Positions 1 to 8,855 of a stretch of DNA of 21,997 nucleotides are shown one piece after another; the stretch's first letter is position 1, and each line of letters opens with the position of its first letter. The stretch is from the NCBI RefSeq assembly GCF_001907675.1, contig NZ_MPNT01000058.1, positions 1 to 21,997 of the forward strand. The letters run 5' to 3'. The translations under genes were made by a program, and so were the position numbers. This stretch comes from Mycobacterium paraffinicum (GTDB lineage Bacteria; Actinomycetota; Actinomycetes; Mycobacteriales; Mycobacteriaceae). The notes beneath the pieces are model-generated. The model did no database searches. It saw nothing but the letters and a program-made list of their open reading frames with translations, and was not told the origin of the DNA.

Positions 1-1
1 T

Positions 2-595
2 GGCAGGCTGCTTGGTTCTTTTCGATGCCATCACTGTGCGTACGGCGTGTTCATGCCCGATCAAAACCTCGAGGCCGGCCAGACGTGGGACAACCTGGGC
101 CGCTCCAGCGCGCAGGGGGCCATCGACCGGCCGGAATGCTGGGGCAGCATCGCCCCCGGAACGCCCGACGCCTACGCCGGCGGCGGCGTCACCGGCTACC
201 GGGCGGCGGAGTTCCGCGACTCGCGCAGCTTCCTCAAGTCCACCCAGGTGATCGAGGCGGTCGTGGCCTTCCACGACCCGGCGGCGGCCAGGGCCCAACT
301 GTCGACGCTGCTGTCGGGATGGCGCCAATGCGGCGGCTCGACCGTGACGCTGACGCCGCCCAACGGGGAGGCGCTCGCGTTTTCGGTGGGCGCGCCGGCC
401 GACGCCGGCAACGGCATCACCGCGCTCGACCTGACCCCGCGCGGAGTGCAGATCCGCTCCGCCCGCGTCATCGCGGCCAAGGCGAACGTCATCGTCGACC
501 TGATGGTGTCCTGCAGCGGCACGACCGACAGCGGGCAGCCGCGGCAGGGCGGGCTGGGCATCGCCACCTACGTGCTGGGCAAGCTGCCTGGCTAG
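2..595 (+). CDS. PknH-like extracellular sensor-domain protein (5' truncated by window edge)
   Basis: The reading frame is open from the first bases, so the start probably lies outside the window; an internal GTG (47) and ATG (53) exist but neither has a convincing ribosome binding site. The visible part resembles the PknH C-terminal sensor fold (PF14032 type), found in mycobacterial lipoproteins (Lpp/Lpq) and in the extracellular part of Ser/Thr kinases. Supporting features are a Pro-Glu-Cys-Trp early in the domain, a central strand-helix 'EAVVAFHDPAAARAQL' followed by a Trp-x-x-Cys, and a late Val-Ser-Cys. Conserved cysteines in this family form disulfides outside the membrane. Whether this is a lipoprotein or the end of a larger protein cannot be seen. 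It ends 9 nt before the aldo/keto reductase, so the two are probably co-transcribed. Ligand unknown. Confidence 0.65.
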   Translation, partial: GRLLGSFRCHHCAYGVFMPDQNLEAGQTWDNLGRSSAQGAIDRPECWGSIAPGTPDAYAGGGVTGYRAAEFRDSRSFLKSTQVIEAVVAFHDPAAARAQLSTLLSGWRQCGGSTVTLTPPNGEALAFSVGAPADAGNGITALDLTPRGVQIRSARVIAAKANVIVDLMVSCSGTTDSGQPRQGGLGIATYVLGKLPG

Positions 596-604
596 GGTGA
601 GCGG

Positions 605-1573
605 ATGAAGTATGTCGACGTCGACGGAGTGGGCCGGGTCAGCCGGATCGGCCTGGGGACCTGGCAGTTCGGGTCACGGGAGTGGGGCTACGGGGAGAGC
701 TACGCCTCCGGCGACGCGGGCGAGATCGTGCGCCGCGCCCTGGCCCTGGGGGTGACGCTGTTCGACACCGCCGAGGTCTACGGGCTGGGCAAGAGTGAGC
801 GGATCCTCGGCGAGGCGCTGGGCGACGCGCGCGCCAACGTCGCCGTCGCCAGCAAGATCATGCCGGTGGCGCCGTTCCCCGCCGTGGTCAAGCAGCGCGA
901 GCGCGCCAGCGCGGCGCGGCTGGGGCTGGACCGCATCCCGCTCTACCAGATTCACCAGTCCAACCCGCTGGTGCCCGACACGGTGATCATGCCGGGCATG
1001 CGCGAGCTGCTCGACACCGGCAAGATCGGCGCGGTCGGCGTCTCCAACTACTCGCTCGCCCGGTGGCAAAAGGCCGACGCGGCCCTCGGCCGGCCGGTGG
1101 TCAGCAATCAGGTGCACTTCTCGCTGGCGCACGCCGGCGCGTTGGAGGACCTGGTGCCCTTCGCCGAGCGGGAGCACCGCATCGTGATCGCCTACAGCCC
1201 GCTGGAGCAGGGACTGCTGGGCGGCAAGTACGGCCTGGACAACCGGCCCGGCGGCATCCGGGCGCTCAACTCGCTGTTCGGCACCGAGAACCTGCGCCGC
1301 GTCGAGCCCCTGCTGCAGACGCTGCGCGACGTCGCGACCACCGTCGGCGCCAGGCCGGCCCAGGTCGCGCTGGCCTGGCTGATCAGTTACCCGGGCGTCG
1401 TCGCCATCCCCGGCGCGTCCAGCGTCGAACAGCTCGAGTTCAACGTCGCCGCCGCCGACATCGACCTACCCCCGGACGCCCGCGAGGCGCTCACCGGAGC
1501 GGCCCGCGCCTTCCGCCCGACCTCGGCCGGGCGTTTCCTGACCGACCTGGTCCGCGAGAAGCTGGGCCGCTAG
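605..1573 (+). CDS. Aldo/keto reductase, Rv2298-like
   Basis: A 322-aa NADPH-dependent aldo/keto reductase with a TIM-barrel fold, predicted to reduce aldehydes or ketones in the cytoplasm; the substrate is unknown. The catalytic tetrad is visible: Asp54 and Tyr59 in 'LFDTAEVYG', Lys84 in 'VASKI' and His117 in 'YQIHQSN'. The C-terminal cofactor loop 'VVAIPGASSVEQLEFN' is also present. Sequence and length recall M. tuberculosis Rv2298. The ATG at 605 has a good purine-rich ribosome binding site (AGGGTGAGCGG) directly upstream. It follows the sensor-domain gene by 9 nt and converges on the SDR gene, with the two stop codons sharing the bases CTAG at 1570-1573. Confidence 0.9.
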   Translation: MKYVDVDGVGRVSRIGLGTWQFGSREWGYGESYASGDAGEIVRRALALGVTLFDTAEVYGLGKSERILGEALGDARANVAVASKIMPVAPFPAVVKQRERASAARLGLDRIPLYQIHQSNPLVPDTVIMPGMRELLDTGKIGAVGVSNYSLARWQKADAALGRPVVSNQVHFSLAHAGALEDLVPFAEREHRIVIAYSPLEQGLLGGKYGLDNRPGGIRALNSLFGTENLRRVEPLLQTLRDVATTVGARPAQVALAWLISYPGVVAIPGASSVEQLEFNVAAADIDLPPDAREALTGAARAFRPTSAGRFLTDLVREKLGR

Positions 1574-2349
1574 GCCGACGGCGAGTCCGCGAACGCGGCG
1601 GGGCTCGCCGGCGCGCCCCTGGCCACCACGACGGGCATCGACGTCGACGAGTTGGTGCGCAGGATGGTGTGCACCACGTCGATCAGGTCCTCCACCGGCA
1701 TCAGCTTGCCGGGCATGCAGCCGCGCGAGGCCCACAGCGGGGCGGCCTTCATGGCGAGGTCCATGTCCCAGCCGGTGGTCATTCCCGTCGCCGCGTCGCC
1801 CTCGCCGCCCCCGCACTCCCCCACGATCAGGTTGGTGAAGCCGACGTCCGGGTGTTCGGCCCGCCACGCCTCAACGAGCCGCTCGAGGGCCGCCTTGCTG
1901 ACGCCGTACGCGCCGAGCCCCGGCCACGGCGGCCCGAAGGTGCCCGCGTCGGAGGCCAGGTAAACCACCTTGCCCGTCGACTCAGTCAGGTGGGGCATCG
2001 CCGCCGCCGTGACCAGTGCGGCGCCGATCACGTTGGTGTCGAAGACGCGCCGCCACGTCTCGGCGTCGGTGTCGACCATGCGGACCAGCGGGCCGACCGC
2101 CGGCGTGTACACCAGGTTGTCGATCCCGCCCAGGGCGTCGACGACGGCGGCGATGGCCGACCGGCACGAGGCCTCGTCGGTGACGTCGCATTCGATGGCA
2201 ACCGCGCCTGGGCCGGCCTCCTTCGCGGCCGACTCGATGCGCTCGCGGCGCCGGGCCAGCAGCGCGACCTGATCGCCCCGCTCGGCGAGGCCGACACCGA
2301 TGCAGCGACCCAGCCCGCTGGAGGCGCCCACCACCACTGTCCTTGACAT
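1570..2349 (-). CDS. Short-chain dehydrogenase/reductase (SDR)
   Basis: A 259-aa NAD(P)-dependent oxidoreductase of the classical SDR family. The N-terminal nucleotide-binding glycine motif is 'VGASSGLG' (residues 7-14), an acidic patch 'ECDVTD' follows near 53-58, and the active site is Ser133, Tyr148 and Lys152 (YGVSK), with Asn106 in 'DTNVIG'. The usual NNAG after strand 4 is replaced by 'YTPAVG', which is atypical but seen in divergent SDRs. The start at 2349 was chosen over a longer open frame (to 2409) because a strong site (AGAGAGGGCG) lies just upstream and the glycine motif then sits at its normal distance from the N-terminus. Substrate unknown. It lies 76 nt downstream of the diguanylate cyclase gene on the same strand. 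Confidence 0.87.
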   Translation of the reverse strand: MSRTVVVGASSGLGRCIGVGLAERGDQVALLARRRERIESAAKEAGPGAVAIECDVTDEASCRSAIAAVVDALGGIDNLVYTPAVGPLVRMVDTDAETWRRVFDTNVIGAALVTAAAMPHLTESTGKVVYLASDAGTFGPPWPGLGAYGVSKAALERLVEAWRAEHPDVGFTNLIVGECGGGEGDAATGMTTGWDMDLAMKAAPLWASRGCMPGKLMPVEDLIDVVHTILRTNSSTSMPVVVARGAPASPAAFADSPSA

Positions 2350-2425
2350 ATTCGCCCTCTCTTGTAACGAGCCGCCGTCGGCACAGCGTATCGAGCGGTC
2401 GCTCAACATGTCACCGCCGGGCAGG

Positions 2426-4219
2426 TCAAGCCCGGCGTGTCCGCCGCGACGATCGCTCCAACGAGAATCGGGTCACGGCACTGCGGTCGCCCCTCTTCTG
2501 CTCGTACATCGCCTCGTCCACGCGGGCGGTGACCGACGAAACCGGCTCTCCGGCGAGGGCGATGGTGGCACCGATGCTCAGGTTGGTGCGGATCGCATTG
2601 CCGCCGATGTCGACGAGTTCGCCGGTGTTGCGACGGATTCCGTCGGCGATCTCGGCAACCTCGTCGATACCGTGCACACCGGGCAGCACGATCAATATCT
2701 CGTCGCCGCCCATGCGCCCGACGGCGTCCTGACTGCGGACGCTGTCGCGAATCCGTGCTGCCAGGGTGGCCAGCACGATGTCGCCGACACCGTGCCCCCA
2801 CGTGTCGTTGATGTCTTTGAAGTGGTCGACGTCGCAGAACAGGACGCCGACGTAGGTGCCGGGAGACCCTGGCTCCGCAAGCGCGGACTCGAGGCGACGC
2901 ATGATTTCGGCGCGGTTCGCCAGCCCCGTCAGCGTGTCGAAGTGGGCCAACCGTTCGAGTCGCCGCTCCGTTTCGACCTGATCGTCCGCAAGCCGCAACG
3001 CCGCGATCACACCATCGGTCTTGCCGTCGGCATCGACATACGTCTTCGCGTGGCCGTCGACCCAGCGGTACCCGGAATCGACGGACAGCACCCGGAATCT
3101 ATGGATGAGCGTCTCACCGTCGGCGACCCGCTGCAGCGCGGAGTCGAGCGTCTCGCGGTCCTCGGGATGGATGCGATTGGTGAAGCCGGCATCGAGCCAC
3201 CGCTGGGGCGGCCCGCCGAGCGCCGCGGACACCGACGGCGATACCCAGGCGACCTCACGATTGCGCAGGTGGACGATGACATCAACCGCGTTGTCGGCAA
3301 GGATCCGGTAGCGGTTTTCGGCATCGACCCGCAGCTTGCTGACGAGCTCTTTCTGTATGAGCTCTTTCTGCTCACGCTGGCTCAAGTAGAAGGTGACCGC
3401 TCCGACGACGAGCGTGCCCACCACTATCGACAGGGTCCACTCCGTATGCTCGCCGCGCAGACCGAGTGCCAGGAACGTCGCCCTGGCCAGCGCCACGACA
3501 AGGGGGAAAGCGGCCAGAATGCCCGCCAAGCGCACCAACGAGCGCCAGTCCGGCCGGTCGAGGAGCAAGGCGAGCGGCGGCCGGTCGGGGCGCGCCAACG
3601 ACACCGCGACGATGAGCAGCAGCAGACCCGAGGCGGTGGCCATCGCCTGACCGGTCGAGGTGGACACCCCCACCAAAGCCAAGGCGTCGAACAGATATGC
3701 CGCGACGGTGAGGAGCGGGATGACCGCACCGGCCGCCACGCACAGCGGCCAGGCCAAGCGGACACCGCGCTCCACCCGCATCAGGGCGACCGTGGAGGCG
3801 ACTGTTAACAGCGATACGGCCGTCTGCGGGCTGGGGCGCCCCGGCCAGGACGCTTGCCGCATCCGCACGGCATCGCCAAACCATGCCTGGTCCAAGCCGA
3901 ACGACTTACCGGTGACCCACTCCGCCAGCACGACGACGGCGAAGACAACCACCGCGATAGCCAACACTCGCCCGGCCCACACCCGGGCGCGAGACGGTTG
4001 GGCCGATTGCGCCAGCACCGCCACCCCCAACGCAGCCAGGCACAACGCCGTCCAGGGCGTCATCACCGGCCACGTCGGATAGAGGCGCGTCAACGGGTCG
4101 ACGCCGGTGGTCCAGCCCACCCAGGTGACCGCGGCCACGATGATGACGAAGATGACGATCGCCCGAGCGAACCGGGGCAGCGCGGTTTCCAGGCGCGCGT
4201 CTGGGACCCCCCGACCCAT
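2426..4219 (-). CDS. Membrane PAS-GGDEF diguanylate cyclase
   Basis: A 597-aa inner-membrane signalling protein predicted to make cyclic di-GMP. Residues about 15-290 hold seven or so hydrophobic segments forming an N-terminal membrane sensor. A PAS_3-type domain follows at about 300-415 (from 'YRILADNAVDVIVHL' through 'HPEDRETL' to 'YRWVDGHAK'), then the GGDEF domain at about 425-590. The signature is Gly-Gly-Asp-Glu-Ile near residue 503, with Ile in place of Phe, a common functional variant. An intact RxxD inhibitory site (RSQD) sits five residues before it, so product feedback is expected. No EAL domain is present. The start at 4219 was chosen because GGAAGGG lies about 8 nt upstream; the open frame continues to 4426, but that extension is unlike a membrane protein. 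It could share transcription with glgX or have a promoter in the 307-nt gap. Confidence 0.88.
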   Translation of the reverse strand: MGRGVPDARLETALPRFARAIVIFVIIVAAVTWVGWTTGVDPLTRLYPTWPVMTPWTALCLAALGVAVLAQSAQPSRARVWAGRVLAIAVVVFAVVVLAEWVTGKSFGLDQAWFGDAVRMRQASWPGRPSPQTAVSLLTVASTVALMRVERGVRLAWPLCVAAGAVIPLLTVAAYLFDALALVGVSTSTGQAMATASGLLLLIVAVSLARPDRPPLALLLDRPDWRSLVRLAGILAAFPLVVALARATFLALGLRGEHTEWTLSIVVGTLVVGAVTFYLSQREQKELIQKELVSKLRVDAENRYRILADNAVDVIVHLRNREVAWVSPSVSAALGGPPQRWLDAGFTNRIHPEDRETLDSALQRVADGETLIHRFRVLSVDSGYRWVDGHAKTYVDADGKTDGVIAALRLADDQVETERRLERLAHFDTLTGLANRAEIMRRLESALAEPGSPGTYVGVLFCDVDHFKDINDTWGHGVGDIVLATLAARIRDSVRSQDAVGRMGGDEILIVLPGVHGIDEVAEIADGIRRNTGELVDIGGNAIRTNLSIGATIALAGEPVSSVTARVDEAMYEQKRGDRSAVTRFSLERSSRRTRRA

Positions 4220-4342
4220 TGGCAGCCCTTCCTGCCCGTGGAGACGCCGCGAGGTTACGCGGCAGGAATATTGTGCGCGAAAATGTCCGCCGAGGTCATC
4301 ATTGGCGCAAGCGCGCGCCGTCATGCGTCGGTGGTCGGGGCT

Positions 4343-4367
4343 TGCCGCACCACCGCGGTGTGCGCGT
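4343..4367. repeat. Direct repeat of the glgX 3' end, copy 2
   Basis: This 25-nt stretch matches 4546-4570, inside the glgX coding end, at 23 of 25 positions. On the minus strand both copies encode 'AHTAVV' then Leu or Arg then 'QAP', each shortly before a stop codon (4527 for glgX, 4321 for this copy). The copies are about 200 nt apart and in different frames relative to glgX. This suggests a partial duplication, or a remnant of a second glgX-like gene. Confidence 0.55.
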
Positions 4368-4377
4368 AACTCGGTCG

Positions 4378-4497
4378 TCTGATTCCGGAACGACGGTGTC
4401 CGGTAGCCCAGCTTGGCGCGGTACATCGCCGCGTCCGCCCGGCTGGCGCAAGGTAACTGGTGCCAGCGAGGGCTAGTCCGGCGCGACGTGTTCGGTC
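4378..4497 (-). pseudogene. Possible remnant of a GGDEF-domain C-terminus
   Basis: After an in-frame TGA at about 4498, this minus-strand frame encodes 'ASRADAAMYRAKLGYRT' around 4426. The pattern Asp-x-Ala-Met-Tyr-x-Ala-Lys is typical of the last helix of GGDEF domains; the intact cyclase downstream has its own equivalent 'VDEAMYEQK'. No GGDEF core precedes it, since the sequence upstream is the glgX 3' end. It may be a relic of a paralogous cyclase, or a chance match in GC-rich DNA. Confidence 0.3.
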
Positions 4498-4526
4498 ATG
4501 CCGGCAAAGCCCACTAACCGGCCTCG

Positions 4527-6686
4527 TCAGCCCCCGTCCGGTGCCTGCAGCACCACGGCGGTGTGCGCGTCCACGGTGAGCGCACCCCCGCCGGGCACCT
4601 CCTCCGCGGGCGTCTCCTCCTCCGGTCCGGTGAAGACAACGAGTTGCCAGGCGGCGCCGAATTCCTTTGGCGGCAAGGTGAACTCGATCGGCTCGTGGTG
4701 GGCGTTGAAGCAGAGCAGGAATGAGTCGTCGAGCACGCGCTGACCCCGCGCGTCGCGGTCCGGGATGCCGTGCCCGTTCAGGAACACGGCGACGGACTTC
4801 GCGAATCCGGTGCCCCAATCCTCCTCGGTCATCTCGGTGCCCTCGGGGGTGAACCAGGCGATGTCGGGCAGCCCGTCCTGGCCGCGGCGGCCCAGCGGCT
4901 TGCCGGAGAAGAACCGGCGCCGGCGGAAGACCGGGTGGTTGGCGCGCAGCGCCGACACGAGGCGGGTGAACTCCAGCAGGCCGTTGTCGGCCTTCGACCA
5001 GTCGATCCAGGTGATCTCGTTGTCCTGGCAGTACCCGTTGTTGTTACCGTTCTGCGTCCGGCCCAGCTCGTCGCCGTGGCAGAGCATCGGCACGCCCTGC
5101 GACAGCAGCAGCGTGGTGAGGAAGTTCCGCTGTTGGCGGGCGCGCAGCGCGTTGACGTCCGGGTCGTCGGTAGGACCCTCCACGCCGCAGTTCCACGACC
5201 GGTTATGGCTCTCGCCGTCGTTGTTGTCCTCGCCGTTGGCCTCGTTGTGTTTCTCGTTGTAGGAGACCAGGTCTCGCAGCGTGAACCCGTCGTGGGCGGT
5301 GACGAAGTTGATCGACGCGACCGGGCGGCGCGCGGTGTGTTCGTAGAGGTCGGCCGATCCCGTCAGCCGGTAGGCGAACTCGTCGAGCGTCGCGGGCTCG
5401 CCGCGCCAGAAGTCCCGGACGGTGTCGCGGTACTTACCGTTCCATTCGGTCCACTGCGGCGGGAAGTTGCCCACCTGGTAACCGCCGGGACCGACGTCCC
5501 ACGGCTCGGCGATCAGCTTGACCTGGCTCACCGTCGGATCCTGTTGCACCAGTTCGAAAAACGCCGCCAGGCGGTCTACGTCGAAGAATTCCCGGGCCAG
5601 CGTCGCGGCCAGGTCGAACCGGAAGCCGTCGACGTGCATCTCCGTCACCCAGTAGCGCAGCGAGTCCATGATCAGTTGCAACGCGTGCGGGTGCCCGACG
5701 TTGAGACTGTTGCCTGTGCCGGTGTAGTCCATGTAGTAGCGCTTGTCGTCGTCGACCAGCCGATAGTAGGAGGGGTTGTCGATGCCGCGCATCGACAACG
5801 TCGGGCCCATGTGGTTGCCCTCGGCCGTGTGGTTGTACACGACGTCGAGAATGACCTCGATGCCGGCCTCGTGGAGCGCCCGCACCATGGCCTTGAACTC
5901 CTGCACCTGCCCGCCGGGCGAGGTGGCGCTGGAGTACTTGAAGTCGGGCGCGAAGAACCCGATCGTGTTGTAGCCCCAGTAATTCGACAGGCCCTTTTCC
6001 ACCAGGGTGGAGTCGTTGGCGAAGTGGTGCACCGGCATCAGCTCGATGGCCGTGACGCCGATGCTCTTGAGGTGGTCGATGACCGCCGGGTGCGCGACGC
6101 CGGCGTAGGTGCCGCGCAGCTGCTCGGGGATGTCGGGGTGGGTTTGCGTCAGGCCCTTGACGTGCGCCTCGTAGATGACCGTGTCGGCGTATTGGTGGTC
6201 CGGCGGCCGGTCGTTGCCCCAGTCGAAGTAGGGGCTGATCACCACCGACTTGGGCATGAACGCGGCCGAGTCGTCGTCGTTGCGGCTGTCCGGGTCGCCG
6301 AAGTTGTAGCTGAACAGCGCCTGGTTCCACTCGAACGACCCGTCGATGGCCTTCGAGTACGGGTCCACCAGGAGTTTGTTCGGGTTGCACCGCAAGCCGT
6401 TCTGCGGGTCGTACGGGCCGTAGATGCGGTAGCCGTAGCGCTGGCCGGGTTCGATGTTGGGGATGTAGGCGTGCCAAATGTAGCCGTCGACCTCGGGCAG
6501 CGCGACCCGGCTCTCGGCGCCGTCGGCATCGAACAAGCACAGCTCCACCCGCTCGGCCACTTCGCTGAAGACGGCGAAATTGGTGCCCGCCCCGTCGTAG
6601 GTGGCGCCCAGGGGGTAGGCGCGGCCCGGCCACACCTCTCCGGTGGGCGTCGGGGCTAAAGCTCCAGCGGCTTCTGCGGATGTCAT
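4527..6686 (-). CDS. glgX: Glycogen debranching enzyme GlgX (TreX-like)
   Basis: A 719-aa cytoplasmic GH13 enzyme that hydrolyses alpha-1,6 branches of glycogen or maltodextrin; its length fits mycobacterial TreX/GlgX of about 720 aa. An N-terminal CBM48-like beta domain (about 20-130) contains '[15 protein letters not shown]'. The catalytic barrel carries all four conserved regions: D281-VVYNH, GFRFD358 (nucleophile), E394 in 'IAEPWD' (acid/base) and D466 in 'FVTAHDG'. A C-terminal beta domain ends in '[10 protein letters not shown]'. The ATG at 6686 lies 69 nt after the alcohol dehydrogenase gene; a TAGGGT (-10-like) element sits just upstream, so a separate short-leader transcript is possible. 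The treY and treZ genes that accompany treX in M. tuberculosis are not adjacent here, which favours a role in glycogen turnover rather than trehalose synthesis (inference). Confidence 0.94.
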   Translation of the reverse strand: MTSAEAAGALAPTPTGEVWPGRAYPLGATYDGAGTNFAVFSEVAERVELCLFDADGAESRVALPEVDGYIWHAYIPNIEPGQRYGYRIYGPYDPQNGLRCNPNKLLVDPYSKAIDGSFEWNQALFSYNFGDPDSRNDDDSAAFMPKSVVISPYFDWGNDRPPDHQYADTVIYEAHVKGLTQTHPDIPEQLRGTYAGVAHPAVIDHLKSIGVTAIELMPVHHFANDSTLVEKGLSNYWGYNTIGFFAPDFKYSSATSPGGQVQEFKAMVRALHEAGIEVILDVVYNHTAEGNHMGPTLSMRGIDNPSYYRLVDDDKRYYMDYTGTGNSLNVGHPHALQLIMDSLRYWVTEMHVDGFRFDLAATLAREFFDVDRLAAFFELVQQDPTVSQVKLIAEPWDVGPGGYQVGNFPPQWTEWNGKYRDTVRDFWRGEPATLDEFAYRLTGSADLYEHTARRPVASINFVTAHDGFTLRDLVSYNEKHNEANGEDNNDGESHNRSWNCGVEGPTDDPDVNALRARQQRNFLTTLLLSQGVPMLCHGDELGRTQNGNNNGYCQDNEITWIDWSKADNGLLEFTRLVSALRANHPVFRRRRFFSGKPLGRRGQDGLPDIAWFTPEGTEMTEEDWGTGFAKSVAVFLNGHGIPDRDARGQRVLDDSFLLCFNAHHEPIEFTLPPKEFGAAWQLVVFTGPEEETPAEEVPGGGALTVDAHTAVVLQAPDGG
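4546..4570. repeat. Direct repeat of the glgX 3' end, copy 1 (within glgX)
   Basis: This is the in-gene partner of the 4343-4367 repeat. It encodes part of the last residues of GlgX ('[10 protein letters not shown]') on the minus strand. The two mismatches are at the 4th and 12th positions of the 25-nt repeat. Confidence 0.55.
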
Positions 6687-6755
6687 GGCGCAATCAATAC
6701 CCTACCGGGGCCTTTCCCAAACTGCGGTTCGGAAGGCCTTGCAGCAAAACGGTTT

Positions 6756-7937
6756 TCAGGGCCGCAACATGACCTTCACCGCCCCGTCCTGCTTCTTTTG
6801 AAAGATTTCGTAGGCGTGCGGGGCCTGGTCTAGCGGCAGCACGTGGGAGGCGAACGAGTCGACGCCGAGCGGGTCGTCGTCGGTCAGCAGCGGCATGATG
6901 TCGTCCACCCATCGCTTGACGTTGGCCTGGCCCATCCGCAGGGTCACCTGCTTGTCGAACAGGGTGAGCATCGGCAGGGGGTCGGCCATCCCGCCGTACA
7001 CGCCGATCAGCGAGATCGTGCCGCCGCGACGCACGATGTCGATGGCGGAGTAGAGGGCGTGCAGCCGGTCCACGCCGGCGGTCTGCATGAGCCGCTTGCC
7101 GATGAAGTCCGGCAGCATGCCGGTGGCCTGCTGGGCGAACTTGGCCGCCGGGGACCCGTGCGCTTCCATGCCCACCGCGTCGATGACGGAGTCGGAACCC
7201 CGCCCGTCGGTCAGGTCCCGGATCGCGTCGCCCAGCGAGGCCTCGAGCCGCCCCAGGTCGATGGTGTGAATGCCGCGCTGCGCGGCGCGGCCCAGGCGCT
7301 CGGCCACCAGGTCGACCGCAATCACCCTGAAGCCCAGGTGGTCGGCGATGCGCGCGGCCATGTCACCGATGGGCCCCAGGCCGAGCACGGTGACCGTGCC
7401 GCCGGCCGGGATGTCGGCGTAGGCCACCGCCTGCCACGCCGTGGGCAGCACGTCGGACAGGTAGACGAATCGCGAATCCGGCGGCCCCACAGGGACTTTG
7501 ACGTGAGTGAATTGCGCTTGCGGGACGCGCAGCAGCTCGGCTTGCCCGCCGGGGATTTCACCGTAGAGCTCGGAGTAGCCGAACAACGCGGCTCCCATCC
7601 CCTGCTCGCGGACCTGGGTGGTCTCACACTGGGTGTAGAGCTGTTGGTCGCACATGTAGCAACTGCCGCAAGAGATTTGGAACGGGATGACCACCCGGTC
7701 CCCGACGCGCAGGTCACCCGTCTCGCCGCCGACCTCGCGCACGATCCCCATGGGTTCGTGCCCGAGGACGTCCCCGGGTTTCATGAAGGCCCCGAGGATC
7801 TCGTACAGGTGCAGGTCCGAGCCGCAGATGTTGGTCGACGTGACTTCGATGATGGCGTCGGTGGGTTGCTCGATCTCCGGGTCGGGCACCGACTCCACGC
7901 GCACGTCGCGCTTGCCGTGCCATGTGACAGCCTTCAT
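6756..7937 (-). CDS. Zinc-dependent alcohol dehydrogenase, formaldehyde-dehydrogenase-like
   Basis: A 393-aa cytoplasmic medium-chain dehydrogenase. Catalytic-zinc ligands are Cys38 ('NICGSDLH') and His60-Glu61 ('GHEP'). The structural-zinc cluster is complete: Cys90, Cys93, Cys96 and Cys104 ('CGSCYMC' followed by 'QC'). The Rossmann motif is 'VLGLGPIG', ending in the acidic 'AVD' expected for NAD(H) preference. The long insertions after the nucleotide-binding domain (around 'FIGKRLMQTAGVDRLHALY') are typical of the glutathione-independent formaldehyde dehydrogenase-like subgroup. Substrate unknown; detoxification of aldehydes is plausible. The gene lies 49 nt downstream of the GAF-ANTAR regulator and 69 nt upstream of glgX, all on the same strand. 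The ribosome binding site before 7937 is weak. Confidence 0.9.
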   Translation of the reverse strand: MKAVTWHGKRDVRVESVPDPEIEQPTDAIIEVTSTNICGSDLHLYEILGAFMKPGDVLGHEPMGIVREVGGETGDLRVGDRVVIPFQISCGSCYMCDQQLYTQCETTQVREQGMGAALFGYSELYGEIPGGQAELLRVPQAQFTHVKVPVGPPDSRFVYLSDVLPTAWQAVAYADIPAGGTVTVLGLGPIGDMAARIADHLGFRVIAVDLVAERLGRAAQRGIHTIDLGRLEASLGDAIRDLTDGRGSDSVIDAVGMEAHGSPAAKFAQQATGMLPDFIGKRLMQTAGVDRLHALYSAIDIVRRGGTISLIGVYGGMADPLPMLTLFDKQVTLRMGQANVKRWVDDIMPLLTDDDPLGVDSFASHVLPLDQAPHAYEIFQKKQDGAVKVMLRP

Positions 7938-7986
7938 GTGCGTGGCACATACCCGCGTGGCGCGGGCCGAAACGCGGCGGCCCGCT

Positions 7987-8694
7987 TTAGCGCTCCCGGC
8001 GCTTGAGGGGATGCTCGTTGTCGATCAGCGACTTCGCGATGTCGATGATCCGGGTGTTGGATTTCTGCGAGAGCCGGGTGAGCAGTTCGAACGCCTCGAC
8101 GGCGTCCAGATTGAAACGCTCCATGATGATTCCCTTGGCCTGACCGATCATGTCGCGCGACGCCAGAGCGCTTCGGAATTGGCCCTGGCGGCGCAGCATC
8201 GACCACGCCAGCGCGATGTGTGTGGCGAAAACGGCACCCAGCTCCACCGAGTCGTCGGGAAACGCGTGCGGGGTGTCGGCGTAGAAGTTCAGCGCGGCCA
8301 GTGTGCCGTGGTCGGTGAACAACTCGTAAGACAGCACGGACCGAATGGGCGTCTGCTCGATCGCGTAGCGCCGATACCGCGGCCACCGTTCGTCCGCGGC
8401 GAGGTCTTCGACGTGCATCACGTGGTGCCGCCACGCGGCCTCCAGGCACGGCCCCTCCCCGTAACGGTTCTGAATGGCGTCCAGCAGGATCGGATACCGA
8501 TGCGTGGCTGCCACATTGATGACCGTCTTGCTCCGCTCGGCCAGCGTGATGCCGGCGTACTGGCTGCCCGCCACGTGCAGGACGCCGTTGCCGATGAGTT
8601 GGTTCAGCCCCGAAGCTATATCGGTTTCCTCGCGCTCGAGGTTGGACACGAGCTCGGCCAACTGGGTCACCACTACCGCACTGCCGTCGTGCAT
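7987..8694 (-). CDS. GAF-ANTAR RNA-binding regulator
   Basis: A 235-aa cytoplasmic regulator with an N-terminal GAF domain (about 15-150; 'GVLHVAGSQYAGITLAERS' through 'ERWPRYRRYAIEQTPIRSVLSYEL') and a C-terminal ANTAR domain (about 170-225; 'SRDMIGQAKGIIMERFNL' then 'AFELLTRLSQKSN'). ANTAR domains bind paired hexaloop hairpins in nascent mRNA and prevent termination. The GAF domain presumably senses a small molecule or redox signal. The ATG at 8694 has a strong site (GAGAGGGG) upstream; an upstream ATG at 8769 would give 260 aa but has no site and adds residues unlike the domain. It heads a run of minus-strand genes (alcohol dehydrogenase, glgX, cyclase, SDR). A candidate ANTAR hairpin lies in its own 5' region. 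Confidence 0.88.
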   Translation of the reverse strand: MHDGSAVVVTQLAELVSNLEREETDIASGLNQLIGNGVLHVAGSQYAGITLAERSKTVINVAATHRYPILLDAIQNRYGEGPCLEAAWRHHVMHVEDLAADERWPRYRRYAIEQTPIRSVLSYELFTDHGTLAALNFYADTPHAFPDDSVELGAVFATHIALAWSMLRRQGQFRSALASRDMIGQAKGIIMERFNLDAVEAFELLTRLSQKSNTRIIDIAKSLIDNEHPLKRRER

Positions 8695-8855
8695 GGCACC
8701 CCTCTCGAGGGTCGGCCCCCCGGCATCGAATCCCCGCAGGCTGCTTCCCGAGAGCCATGCCTCGTTCATTCAAGCGTGCGAAGGGCATTTCGGTGCGTCA
8801 ACCCACAAAACGAAGTCTAGAGGCCAGAATACGAAGCGCAACCCGCGCGTCGCCA

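Larger units (their letters stand above)
4220..4526. other. Gene-free 307-nt stretch between glgX and the diguanylate cyclase
   Basis: No intact gene is seen. Read on the minus strand, it contains a short fragment resembling a GGDEF C-terminus (about 4495-4380), then a second copy of the glgX 3' end (4367-4343) with its own stop at 4321-4323, then the ribosome binding site of the cyclase gene. It looks like a patchwork left by rearrangement. A promoter for the cyclase may be here, but I could not pick one. Confidence 0.5.

Noticed and set aside
2300..3808. A 502-codon plus-strand open frame opposite the cyclase gene
   Set aside because: No domain, Arg/Gln/Asp-rich low-information translation; the minus strand encodes recognisable membrane, PAS and GGDEF segments.
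4220..4426. N-terminal extension of the cyclase to 4426
   Set aside because: It runs through the repeat and the GGDEF-like scrap; the ATG at 4219 has a strong ribosome binding site directly before the first membrane helix.
4770..6659. A 629-codon open frame on the plus strand opposite glgX
   Set aside because: Repetitive Val/Arg/Gly-rich composition typical of antisense frames; glgX is clearly the real gene.
6690..6720. TTTGGGAAAGGCCCC upstream of glgX as a DosR box
   Set aside because: GGGA is present but the C and the TWWA spacer are missing, so the half-site spacing is wrong.
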